From: Actinomucor elegans
Taxonomy: Eukaryota > Mucoromycota > Mucoromycetes > Mucorales > Mucoraceae
Assembly (NCBI GenBank): GCA_026027325.1
Contig: JAMSLZ010000011.1
Location: forward strand, 434,001 to 498,000
Direction: 5' to 3'
Length of the DNA stretch: 64,000 nt
The position numbers were made by a program, and so were the translations under genes. The notes under the pieces are model-generated. The model saw only the letters and a program-made list of their open reading frames with translations, was not told where the DNA came from and ran no database searches. Positions 12,068 through 23,600 of this stretch are shown piece after piece. Every line of letters begins with the position of its first letter. Within the stretch, counting starts at the first letter, position 1.

Positions 12068-13942
12068 TTATCGTACTGAGAATGAAGTACTAACTGACGA
12101 AGAGTTGGTCTTGCCGAATAGCGCGGCATTATCAGTTACCATAGTATTGTAACCCAAGTTATTAAGAGACTGTTGCTGTTGTTGCTGCAAGTGATGCTGT
12201 TGTAAGTGCTGCTGCTGCTGCTGCTGCTGCTGTTGCTGCTGCTGGAAAAAGGACTGACGAATAGGAGCACTATCAGCTGTCAATAAAGAAGATGGATTGT
12301 CATTTGAGATCATAGATTTAGGAGTAATTGCGTCCAATAAGATGTCTCGCAACCGATAGCACTGACGTCTACGTTTGACAAAGAAAAATGGCTTTTGAGC
12401 CAATGGTGTTGGCTGACTGAACCTAAGGGCTTGCATAACGTTTTCTACTTCTTCATCAGAATCAATAAAAGGCTCTTCGTTTGTCTGAACTGCTAAATTA
12501 GACTTGCCGATTCCACTATTCGAGCTATTATTGCCATTTACAGAACCAGTTGGAGAAGCGACTTGCTGCAGTTTTTTGAGGTTTTTAATGGTTTTACCAG
12601 AAGCAGTGGTGGCATTTGATACAGGAGAATCTATCATAAAGAGGGATGAGCTAATGGAATATTCAAAATAAAAATATAAAAGAAAAAATACCTTTTTTCT
12701 TAGCAAGTACTTCTTTACCGTTGGGTCTGCCAATGCCCTTCTTTTGATAGGCAGCTAATAATACATCATAGGGCTGCGATCGTCCTTCAACTGCACGTTT
12801 TGCTCCCATCGAGTGACTTTTACATGTAAGTGACCGAGTGCACGGCAAGTTATTTAGACCCTGAATCACACCGCATTGTTTATCTAGATCTATAGGCGCT
12901 AATGATGATGTCAATCAAACTTGTACTGGCTTGAATAGCTCGCGCTTACCTTTTTGCTTGGTTGTCTTCTTTAGTTTCTCTTTTTTCATTTTTTTCTTTT
13001 CATTCTTTTCCAAGGAAGCTGAAGGTGGCCTTTTGGCAGTTGTAGACAGTGTGTTCAACTCATCTTTTCAAAAGACATTAGTAATCTTTTTGTTTTCAAT
13101 ATACTTTCAAATGCCTTACCTTCCAACGCAGATGCTTTCTTTTTCTTTTTTCTTTTCATATCTGCCTCTTCATCGTCCGAGAAAATGTCCTTTGGCTTAA
13201 TACACGATTCTATATTGGCGAATAATTACCAAATTTTGGTCAATATCTCCTTTTTAGTATCCTGCGCTCTTTTAGTTACCAGAGTGCTCTTTGAATTTGC
13301 TAGCCAGCAAAGGTCTTCGACACTTGTTACACTTGACTACGACTATATCTTCCTCCATTGGCATAGCACCAAATATATCCATGTATTTAGCATCCAATTT
13401 TGTCGTGACAGGTGATCCACTTTCAGAATAACTGTCATCTGCCAGCAACCCTTATTATTTAGTTTCTTAAAACAAATCCATCCTTTTTTGCAAGGTGTAC
13501 CTTCAGATTCCAAATGCATCGCATCCTTCATGTTATTCCACGAAAGACCATTCATATCCTTGAACTCTTTGATATTACTCTTTCGCTTGATATCTACATT
13601 ACTGAATCCACTCCAGCTCTTTTCATCCTGAAAAATGGACAAAGTAGCAGGTGTAACATGCTTTGACCAGTTCAAAGAACCTTCCGATTGTAACAAAGGC
13701 TTTGATAAGTGAGTGATTTCTACACACACTGTGAGTTCAGTGATAACGCCCACCAAAATACCATTTTGGTTTACCTGACTGCAGCCTTTCTATTTTGTTT
13801 CCTTTATTTCGAAGCACTTCTTGCTGCTCTTCGCTTAATAGATCTACTATAGATAATCGTAAATACATCATCACAGATGCTGATTCGTTCGCTTACCTTT
13901 AGTGTTACCATATTTCTTTACGTTTCCATTCGTTGAAGCCAT
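12068..13942 (-). CDS. SGF73: SAGA DUB-module subunit Sgf73 / ataxin-7
   Basis: Eight exons: 13942-13897, 13846-13775, 13719-13501, 13438-13280, 13209-13120, 13063-12950, 12898-12692, 12630-12068; 489 aa with phase kept throughout. The N-terminal third holds [18 protein letters not shown] and a zinc finger C149-x2-C152-x11-H164-x3-C168, the Sgf73 region that anchors the Ubp8 deubiquitinase module. A Lys-rich stretch follows (about 180-230). The SCA7 domain comes next (about 236-300: [40 protein letters not shown]). The C-terminus has a polymorphism-prone polyglutamine/histidine tract at nt 12170-12243. In the family this subunit tethers histone H2B deubiquitination to SAGA. Identification is secure; the exact N-terminal exons are a hand model. 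Confidence 0.92.
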
Positions 13943-14405
13943 AATTCCTTAATTTACTGCCTAATTGTGTAAATGCTAATGACTATAAAACGGAATGGAT
14001 TTTCGGTTTTATGATATACACACAAACAAAATATACAGTATCACCTAACAGCAAAAAGACTCAGTTTGGATACTGTAGATTATTTTTTGGGATATTTCGA
14101 CTCAGTAAGTCGCTCAGAAGCTATCTCGGTCGAAAGCAACTTGAAAGGGGATTCGAAATTGATACGGTATGTGACGCGCGTTTAAATTTGGGAAGGGATA
14201 CCCTTTGCTTTTGATAAGTCCTATCTTTTTTCTCGGACCTCTATCAATGAATACATACACTATTTTTCGCAGTTTCTTGAGACATATTTTTAATACATTT
14301 GGGACAAAATGTTCGAATTTTGAATAAAGTTAGATCAGACTTTAGAACAAAAAATAGCACATTTTCAGAGTTTTTTTTTATTTTCTTGGAAAGTGAAAAA
14401 TATGT

Positions 14406-14896
14406 TTGAAATGGAAATTAGCTATTCTCTGGATGATGTTACAAACTTCGATCAGTATATTGATATTTAAACTTTCAAAGGCTCCCGAAAAAAAAATACA
14501 AAAAGGTTGCGTTGGTGAGCCTGAAAATAAATTTGTTTCAACCAAAACAAATGAGGACAATATGAACTATTTTTTAAACAAAAAACGCAGCTCTCTATCT
14601 GTGGTGCTGCGAATAAAACCAAAGTTCCTCATAGCATCACCCATAACTGGTACGAAAAAGAGAAATAAAAGCTTAGCGTTAGCTAAATACGCTGAGCTAG
14701 ACTAGAGATTTTTAATGATACACATAAGGAGTACCTTCAAAATCTTGTTGAAGAGAAACCTAGTATAGTTTGGAGCAACACAGTGGAAGGCCTAACCAGC
14801 TTAATTGTTGGACTTGATGACATCAAAAACTGCATTGTGAATATGGAAATGAAAAGTGCAAGATTAACTTCAAGAGAGTTTATTTTTATTCTGTAA
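14406..14896 (+). pseudogene. Transposase N-terminal relic, possibly Tc1/mariner-like
   Basis: Two overlapping frames look like one broken protein. The first runs to the TAG at 14703. The second begins about 14692 and continues with HKEYLQNLVEEKPSIVW and VEGLTSLIVGLDDIKN to the TAA at 14894. The spacing 'H-K-x-F/Y-L ... N-P-S ... V-x-x-L-T-S-x-F/I-x-G-L' is what I associate with the N-terminal helix-turn-helix of Tc1/mariner-like transposases in Mucorales. No DDE catalytic part and no terminal inverted repeats were found, so this is an inactive fragment if correctly identified. Confidence 0.35.
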
Positions 14897-14962
14897 TCAT
14901 CGAGAGTTAGTCTATAAGTGATATAAACATAGTTCACATAAACGAAATCTAATAAACATCAG

Positions 14963-15022
14963 GTCTCTCCCCCGACCTTAGTTTAATGTGCCATTTGATG
15001 AGTGCCCCATACTCAAGGTGAG
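14963..15022 (+). repeat. Dispersed repeat copy (forward)
   Basis: Reads tctcccccgaccttagttta then atgtgccatttgatgagt, matching the family's forward consensus. A much weaker second copy may follow near 15135-15170. Confidence 0.5.
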
Positions 15023-16094
15023 GTGCTAAATCCACTGCAACCATGGTTTAACCGTAATGCAATCAATATAGTATTGTCATTAATGTGTAATTTATGAACG
15101 ACTTGCATTACTATACACCTTACATGCTCTAAATCCAAGATCTATAAGTCTTTCTACCAACCTCAAGGAATTTGTGCTGTTTCTTATTGCCACTGCATGG
15201 TCGCTAGTGTCATCTTATTTCTTTTAATAATTTTGCTCTTCTTTCAGTTATTATAACTCGTTTTTAGCAAGCTTTTTGGTAACAATACATTATTTTTATA
15301 AGACTTTTAGATATTATGATAAATTTATGAAGGTAACATCACTTGCCTCTTCACTTCGGATAATGGTACTCCTTCAAGCACCTGAAAGACTAATATCCTA
15401 TCCTTATCTTTTATTCACTCTTCCTATAGGCCCCTGACAATCACAACTTGTCTGCCCATATAGTACCTTGAGTCAATGTGGTCGTCTGCTGTATGATGCA
15501 GAGCAGTAGAGTAACCTGATTTGACTCAACAGTTGCGAAGTGACTAGATGAGGAGATCTTCTATAATAATGGGAATAGAAATGCGCAGTTGTTGTTCTGA
15601 TAGATTTTGTGAAAGAAACGAAGTTATTTCATTAAAATCACCACATTACAAGATTGATCAAGAATCGAACGGTCTATATTGCGCGTTCGGATATCTAGTT
15701 CCAATATGGATTGGCAGATAAGCAGTTTTTTTTTGGATTCATGACGTTAGTATTGTCGATGTGGTTCATTATATTTGCATAGATAGCTGAAAAGTCTAAG
15801 CGGAATAACACAAATGGATAAAAATATGCACATGTTTGGATAGTTTATTTCGTCGCATTGGGTCAGAGGAATCCGTCGCATCATTACGACAGCATTTTGA
15901 AGAAAGAAAGTTTTGAAGCAAAGAATCATGTCCAAGAAACGAATAGTGTCTAAAGACTTTCCAATTTTGCTGTTGGGTAGAAAGTGGTGACTTCAAAATG
16001 AAAAAAAAAAAGTCTTTCTTATTGTTCACATTACCTTAGTTATAAATCGCTGTTTGTGCTTTTATATTTGACATTATTAACGTAGAAACAAAAC

Positions 16095-17704
16095 ATGTCT
16101 GAAAATAATCCATATAAAGATGGTAAGATTTGTTTAAAAAAAATAGAAATTAACACTAATCGTCTGATTCAAGAAATCGTGTCCTGCTTATTGGAATTGA
16201 ATGCTACACGACAACCAATTACTTGGAAGAATTTCATTGAATCTATGCAAGACACTATAGTTAATTCCTACAAAAAAGACAAGAACATGGCTGACTTTAA
16301 AGGTGACTGGAAAGCACGTTTTAGAAGCGTTGCTAAGATGTTACATATGAACATTGAAGCTAGCCAAGATAGTTGGTCTATCATAAAGGAACGTATTCGC
16401 CCATCCGATGATAATAATTTAACCAGTTCAACAAGTAATCCTATTGAGACTGAAAGAGTATCCACAAGCAATGATACATCGTCTTCAAAGTCGAGCTCAA
16501 CAAGACAATCAAGTACCGAAAAAAACTACAGGTTAACAGCTGAAGAAAAGAACAAGTGTAGAATTATGTATGAATCATTAGATAGGTCAAATATGTGGGT
16601 TTTGTCCACGGGAACTATTGTGGAGAAGCAAATGGCTGCATTTGCCTTAGATTGTATCTATGAGCATCCTGCTCACTCTTTAATTCTTGATGTGTCCGAC
16701 GGCGTGTGGAAGGATTACTTTAGTATTGAAGAAATCAATGAGATCATAGGCACCAAAAGAACACCGCTACCTTCGCTGCCAGAAGAGCTTAGCATGTATA
16801 TCAATTCTTTTGACAAAGACTTTACTGATCCATTGAACCTTTACTACCAAGTTAACAACAAAGTGTTCCATCCTTTCGAGGAAAAGGATAAAAAATGGGT
16901 ACAACAAACCATCCGATCCGCTGCTGATCTTTATTTGTACAAAATCCTTGATTCATGCAACTCTTTAGAAGCCAAGGCAAAGCATCGTGTCTGGAGCTTT
17001 CTCTATACCCTATTTGATGGATCCAACATTGAGACAGAGATTGGAGAAAAGAGCAGTTTGGCTTCTGCAGCTAGAAGAAATAACGAAAGAAAGTTGGAAG
17101 GTCAAGAAGCTAGAAGAAGAAGAAACATGGGCAACAAGATGGATATGCTCTTTTTTTGCGATGATTGCGAGCTTGGTTGCGCAGAAGTAGGAAAGGATTC
17201 TGTCGGTGTTGATGTTGACAAGTATATGACAGATGGAATGCTAAAGCTCCCGAAATCTTTGAAGGATATGCTGTGTATGGCTACCAAAGTCTGTCCGGAT
17301 CGATTGAGAGATTTAAAAATGATAGGCTATATTATTATGGGTAAGCACTTTAAATTATGAAGAGACATTAAAACCAAGACTTTGTTCTTTTAACTTTAGG
17401 TTTAAATTTGGAAGTGGTGATGTTGGATGCTCCTGTTGGATACGTTAGCAGAATCATTCGAACTGATGTTTTCAAATATCCTAAAAATATTAATTCCTTT
17501 GCTACGGATATCATACCCATTATTGAAATTTTATGGAAAACAAAAGCTGTGATGGAGGCAACTATAGAGATTGTGAAAAGTCGGCAAAAAAAATCGTCAG
17601 ATTTTTCTTTTGTATTGCCAGCACCTGCCGTTCCTCCTTGTTTTAATCGATCAGATCTTAAACCATCACCACAAAAAAGAAAACTTGAAGATCAATTGAT
17701 TTGA
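16095..17704 (+). CDS. Uncharacterised protein, Mucorales-type expanded family
   Basis: Two exons, 16095-17340 and 17400-17704, joined by a 59-nt intron; 516 aa. There is no signal peptide or membrane segment. Residues 100-145 are a Ser/Thr-rich linker. The conserved-looking part is 290-460: a WSFLYTLFDGS motif, ETEIGEKSSLASAARRNNER, a basic stretch with an acidic/cysteine patch (CDDCELGC), KLPKSLKDML, and GYIIMGLNLEVVMLDAPVGY across the splice. I associate this architecture with a family repeated many times in Mucor and Rhizopus genomes and lacking a characterised member; that is memory, not a search. The first 100 residues are Lys-rich and could bind nucleic acid, but this is a guess. Splice sites and frame are intact, so it is probably expressed. 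Confidence 0.75.
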
Positions 17705-18058
17705 TGCTAATCTTTTTGTATTTTTAATTATTGTTCTATATGTTATTATATCCTTTATAAAAGAAAACACTCATTACAGTGCAATGAATTTGCTAATTTT
17801 TTTTTTCGTAAGACGCTCTCTTCCATCATAAATAGCAATTTATTAAATAATCATACACTTCTGTTGTAGTTACTTGCTTTATACAGTATTAACTGTATCA
17901 AAAAATCAAGTATAAAATTGTACTTTTCTCGGCTTCTCAAAGTCGTAAAAAAAAACTTTGATACTAACAGGATTAACCACGGGAAGGTGAAAGTACTACT
18001 AATCCCAAAAATCTGTCTTCAAAATCATCGACCACGCTATTTCTAAGCATGCTTCAGC

Positions 18059-18385
18059 TATCAGATAAATATCGCCCACGTTATTTGATAGAAAATGCCG
18101 AGTTATTTGCAAGTACAACACTCATGTAACACTTCAGTGATGACGCCGGGTTATCCAGTAAAGATAACTCCCACATCATTTGATCGGATACACTGAGTTG
18201 CTCATAACAGATAACCAATATAATCAGCAGGGATAACGCCGAGATATCCAGTAGAGATAACTTCCACGCTATTTGATTGAAAACACTGAATTATCACCAA
18301 ACAACGCCCACATAAGCTAACAGAGATAACGCCGGGATACCGCACTGGGGATAACATACACATACTCACAGGGATAACGCCGTGA
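18059..18385 (+). repeat. Minisatellite rich in GATAA motifs
   Basis: A degenerate tandem repeat with a unit of about 90 bp built around ggataacgccgggatatcca, then agataactcccac and atttgattgaaaacactga. Units start near 18062, 18139, 18228 and 18322, and a partial one near 18372. At least eight forward GATAA motifs occur in about 330 bp, plus reverse TTATC copies. Confidence 0.7.
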
Positions 18386-18660
18386 TGATTGAAAAACAAA
18401 CGTTAATAAAAAAAATAAAAAAAAAAAAAAAGAAAAGAAAAGAAAAAGAAAAAAAAAGTTCAAGCATAAGTAGCTTGTGACGTGCTTTTTGGACCTATGG
18501 TATATAAACCCAAGATTTTTAATGAATCTATAATTTACATCATAGATGGATTGAGATGACTTTTAATGAACATACCATGGATAGGAGTATTCTACCCCTC
18601 GGTCAATAATACATAATATATTTAGTCAATAATCCTTGATATTCAATTCCTATAACAAAT

Positions 18661-18800
18661 AAGCGCCTGAATAACAACCAATCATTTTGCGTATCCGCGA
18701 ATAATTTCCTACAGCAGCCAATAATTTTGTGTTACGAACCGTAGCCCAAGTATTTTGCATAGTAATTCTATTATTTTCTGTAGCAATCAAGTATTTTTAC
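18661..18800 (+). repeat. Degenerate short tandem repeat
   Basis: Repeats of roughly 28-32 bp around the core gca-cca-ataattttg, followed by a variable cga/gta spacer. About five imperfect units are visible (aatcattttgcg, aataattttgtg, agtattttgcat, attattttctgt, agtatttttaca). Confidence 0.45.
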
Positions 18801-19395
18801 AGTGCCTTCCATTTGACAGGTTGATATTTCAATATTTCTTATAAATAATCTCAAATAAAAAGGAACTATAATATATTTCCACATATAAAGGGCTGATTAT
18901 ATGCATAAACATAAAAAAATTTGACCGAGATTGTATTATGCGGTATGGCTTGTTCAAGCAATCAATTACTTGAACTAGTAAGCATCAACAATAAATAAAA
19001 CTTTGAAAATTGGAAGTAGAAAATTCAAACATTTTCTATTCAATTCGAATGAAACTTGAAAAGCAGAAGATGAAATACGTATCTGAATACTAGTAAAGGG
19101 TTTAAAACGAGAAAAGTAGTTTTTTTTTTTTTTTTTGCTGAATGCTTACACAAATATGTACTCAAATACTTCAGTCAGTAATAAGCAAATACCTAGGTAT
19201 AATAATAATCAATTACTGTTTGTAGTAACCAAATGTGCTACAGTGGTACTATTTGTATTTTTCTGGAATCGGCTCATTCTATGTTCGGAATGAATTACTA
19301 CATTTTACTGGGACTGTTATTTGACGAAAGTATGCTTCTAGGATACTATATACTAATGGCTGTCTCTACGTGCATTTCATATGAGATAATCTAAT

Positions 19396-19765
19396 GATCT
19401 ATAGATTTGTTGACCCATCTCGGTTTAATGTCACATTGAAATCAGTAGTAGTACATCGCTCAGAATGACACACTCAATCTATTGCTACCATTGTTTCACT
19501 GCAATGCAACATGTATACCATACTCATCAATAAAACTCTCGATCAATCTCGGTTTAATGTGGCGTCTGAGAACTTATAATAGACTCAGAATGTTACTACA
19601 TTTGTTATAGTGTTCATTTAACTTTAGTACAATTGATACATTAGCAGTTCATTTGTAAATAACTTTTGTTTTCTTATAACCCAGAGCTCAGGATTAACAG
19701 ATCTTTGGACTAATCTCGGTCAAATGTCGCATGTGAATAATTCCCAGTGTGCTGCTGCATCTATT
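19396..19765 (+). repeat. Three spaced copies of the dispersed repeat (type cluster)
   Basis: Copies lie at 19396-19480, 19534-19605 and 19699-19765, spaced about 140-165 bp and all forward. The common core is close to GACCGATCTCGGTTTAATGT, then c-gcatctgagaactagtagt, then ATGTTCAGAATGAATTACT. The cgatctcggt part is nearly self-complementary and could form a small hairpin. No coding capacity. Confidence 0.75.
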
Positions 19766-19815
19766 AGCATCCTGAATAAAATTTACTCTGTTCTAAGTTT
19801 GACCAAAGTACAGGT

Positions 19816-20290
19816 TCACCTTTTGGATGAATCTGCCAATAAACGTATTCTATGCAAGGCTGTGGAAATATGTTCATTCAACATCGACTGATATATCGTG
19901 CTTATGGAAAAGATAAGCTCATAGGTTAAGGTAGTACTCATGCTTCCGAAGCCTCCAAACTTGGTAGGACTTTGATTTTTTTTTTGAGCGATAAGGTAAC
20001 ATTTTGTTTCAAAGCCCTTTGGCCAATCTCGATTGGTCACGTTTTCTGATCTTATTGATCGGCTTAACTCAGAGCACTGAAGGATCATCTAAAATATTCT
20101 GACAATTGACACATTTCACTCGCCAACGCAATTTTATGCAATCATTACTGTACCCTGCACCAATTCTATCCCTAAAAATAACATCCGAGAAATGTACACT
20201 TTGATTAAACATATGCTCGGTTTTGATTAATCCAGGAATTGATTCCAACTGTGTCCGTGATACACGCAAATGAGAAGCAAGTTCGAATCA
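19816..20290 (-). pseudogene. Broken coding relic, family unknown
   Basis: On the minus strand about 70 open codons (VSRTQLESIPGLIKTEH, HFSDVIFRDRIGAGYSND, KLRWRVKCVNCQN) end at a stop near 20069. They are followed in another frame by about 90 codons ending in TYELIFSISTIYQSML and a stop at 19816. Composition is protein-like in both parts. A frameshifted former gene is more likely than two genes. No start, splice sites or known domain seen. Confidence 0.3.
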
Positions 20291-20634
20291 CTACAGAATA
20301 CGCTAGATAGACATCATGTGAGCGCGCTAAACCGAGAGGTATTATTTTACATTGATCATTAACCGTAACACAAGATGGAAAAGATCAATTTTTTTTCAAG
20401 TGAAAAAACAATGATAATTTGGCCTAAAGCCTTTCATATGCTCGGTTACTTGGCCGCCCCCAGACAATCGGAAATACCTGAGCCCAATCAGAAAGTTGGT
20501 GGTACCTGTTATCAAATTTTTTGGTTTTTATGACGAGAGTTTTAAATATGAGGGTTTTCTTCTTTTCCCTTCCCAGTAATCTCTTTATATTTCTATAAAA
20601 CTTTTTTTTTTTTTGTTTGAGGATTTATAAAAGT

Positions 20635-23600
20635 ATGAAGATTAATACGATCCTATGTGGTATATCCACGTTCGTATTGGGAGTTACTGCTATACCCTTG
20701 TTTGAAATCCGTAAGTACAAACTGATTGAAATAGCCTTCAATAAGCTAACCCATATTATAGCAAACGATTTTGATAGATACGGCCAACAGTGTCCACTCT
20801 TTCCCAAATACAATGTAGACTGTCCTTTAGTTTGCGTCACAAACCAGAACCTTTGTCCCCCAGCTTTAGCTGCCATTTGTCCAACTGGCTACAGTTTCTG
20901 TGGCGATGGTACTTGCAAAGAATCCTGTGAAGATATTCCAAACAGCTGTCAGTGCGGTGATGAATCAATTCAGTATTTCCCTTGTGCGGCCAAAAAAGTC
21001 AACATTACACATTTTGATCCTATCAACCAAGCTGCCCAGATTCAAGACATCTGTATTGCTAACGCCAACATCTCTAATGCTGCTACCATAGGCGCTTGGG
21101 GTGATTTTAATACCTCGATGCTTTGGTTAGCTTGTCCTATCGTCGAGCCTTTTTTTACTTGGACTGAGCCCATGTGGATTGCTGTCTGGGCATTGATGGG
21201 TGCTGAGGCTGCTATTTTGGCTCTTTGGGCTATCTACAAGTATTTACGCGAAGCTCAATACCATCGCGCTGTTGCTACCAACAAAGCTTCCAGTGTAACC
21301 GAGAGTGAAAAGCCCGTTAGAGTGAATAACGAAATTGATGAATCGGATTGCAAGAAGGATATCGCTGTGACCACCCACGGCGATATGAAGCAACAATATG
21401 AAAAGTCCGCGCAAGATAGCTCCACTATCACCTCGGATTCTATCAAGGAATCTGAAAAGCTAAAGTTTCGCGGTTTCCTCAATGATTATTTTGGTATGCT
21501 CGCATTTGGTTCCGTTGTTGTAACTACACTATTGTGCTTTGTTTTCCTTGGTGTTCTTGTTGGTGACTATTGTAAGTAATTTCTGATTCGGTTCTGTGCA
21601 ACTTTATTAATCCCATCTTGTCACACAAATGTTGGTAGATGCTACTCTTGGAGGCGCACAGTTTCAAGTCTTTTTGTCTGGAGACCTTTCATCCAAAATT
21701 TTCTGTGCTGTTTGGCATATTTCTGCCGCTTGGTTCTGTATGATGATGCTTACCAAGAAAACCATTCGCAATTACTTTAGAATCGAAAATTACGCTCATA
21801 AATGTCCTTTTGTTCAAGTGGAACGTAAGCAAGACGAATTGATCTTTTTAGCTGATGGTAGCAAATGGATCTCAAAACTCAGACAAGTTGAACAGCGTGT
21901 AACCAAGCAATTTGGGTAAGGACAGAAAAACTAATCAAGCTTGGTAATAACTAATTCTTTTTGGAAAATAGATTGGATATTTTGGTGGCCACTTGTCCAG
22001 TCAAGCTTACTGAAAACAATCTTCGTTATTTCGAATATCAATGTATGAGATATGTCTACAATAATGACAAGGCTCGCTTTGAACCTTATGAGTTTGACCT
22101 TGGAAATACAAACCGAAAACTCCAAGATTGGTCAAATGGTGTAAGTATTCAAGAGGCTAAAAGCAGATCTGCTTTGCTTGGTGCCAATATCATTAAGGTC
22201 GAAGTTCCTTCTATTCCAATGGCAATTATTCAAGAGTGAGTTTTTTTTTTTTTTTTTTTTTTTTTTGGAGGGTGTTTCTGTTTTGCTAATCCCAGTTTCT
22301 GGTAGATTCGCTTCCTTTTTGTACCTTTATCAAATGATGTGTATGTGGGTTTGGTATTATTTCCAATACTACCAAATGGGTCTCGTGCAAACCTGTATCA
22401 TTCTTCTTTCTGCATTCATCCGCGTATTCTTGCGTCTTAGAGCTGAAGGTCGTATTAAAGAAATGGCTGAGCATGTCACTGATGTCACTGTGTTACGCGA
22501 TGGTCAGTGGATTTCTGCTTCAAGTGCCGATTTGATACCTGGCGATGTCTTTGAAATTGAAGAAAACACACTTGTTCCCTGTGATGCCGTTATTCTTGAA
22601 GGTACAGTTGTTGTAAACGAATCATCACTTACCGGTGAAGCGATGCCTATCCGTAAGTTTGCTATTGCCAACGATGATAACGTATATGAAATGAATGGTT
22701 CCGGTAAGGTCAATACTCTGTTTGCTGGTACCTCCGTCTCTCAAGTCACCCCTACCCCCTCGGCTACTGGAGAAAAGGGTCGCGTCTATGCCCTGACACT
22801 TCGCACTGGTATTGCCACTGAAAAGGGCATGTTGATCCACAAAATCTTGTTTCCCGCTCCTGTTTCCTTCATCTTCAATGAACATCTCAAGGTCGCTATT
22901 TCCATTCTTTTGATCTGGGGCCTCGTTGCTTTTTGTTTGACATTATACCTTATGGGTCGTGGTAACATCACTAGCTGGTTCTATGGTGTCTTTATCATGT
23001 CTGAAATCTTCTCTCCTCTTTTACCCGCTGCTTTCACTATCAATCAATCTGTTTGTGCTGCTCGTCTTCGTCGAAAGAAGATTCTTTGTATTGATCTTCC
23101 TCGTATCAATCTTTCTGGTAAGGTCCGTATCTTTTGTTTCGACAAGACAGGTACTCTCACTCGCGAAGGTTTGGAGTTTTACGGTTCCGTTGCTGCTCCT
23201 TCTGCTGTCATTGGTCCTTTTGGTCATCGTATAGAAGATCCTCTTCGAATGGAGCCTGTCTTGGCTATGGGTATCGCTACTTGTCATGCCGTCGCCAAGG
23301 TCAAGGATCAATACATTGGTAACCCTGTTGACATTGAATCTTATAATGCCATGAAGTGGGATTTGTTAGAGCCTGAAGAGCCTGCTTATCTTGACACCTT
23401 GGCTGCTCCTTCCGCTTCTCCTACCAAAGAAAAGAAACTAGTTCATGTTGTGCGTCGTTTTGAATTTGTCCACGCTCGTGCTTCTCAGTCTGTTGCTGTA
23501 CTTGACCCAGAAACACAACATGTCCACGTCTTCCTTAAGGGTTCTTTTGAACGTGTCAAATATCTTTCTCATACCGACTCTATCCCTGTTGATTATGACC

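Larger units (their letters stand above)
13943..16094. other. Intergenic region with transposase relic and repeat copy
   Basis: Between two outward-facing genes (SGF73 to the left, the hypothetical gene to the right), so it must contain both promoters. It also holds a transposase-like relic (14406-14896) and one repeat copy (14963-15022). The rest, including frames at about 15747-16029, shows nothing I can support. Confidence 0.5.
17705..20634. other. Repeat-rich intergenic region
   Basis: Holds a GATAA-rich minisatellite (18059-18385), an A-rich run (18406-18458), a degenerate short tandem repeat (18661-18800), three spaced copies of the dispersed repeat (19396-19765) and a coding relic on the minus strand (19816-20290). 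The last 300 nt before 20635 should contain the ATPase promoter; a ctataaaa lies at about 20593-20600. Confidence 0.55.

Noticed and set aside
12170..12243. CAG repeat in SGF73 as a disease-like expansion
   Set aside because: It is a mixed CAG/CAA/CAC tract of ordinary length for fungal polyglutamine proteins; nothing shows expansion.
15650..15720. tRNA gene on the minus strand (ccgttcgattcttg)
   Set aside because: Only a B-box-like block; no stems pair around it.
18059..18385. CRISPR-like array
   Set aside because: Units are degenerate and of unequal length, there are no unique spacers of constant size, and the host is eukaryotic.
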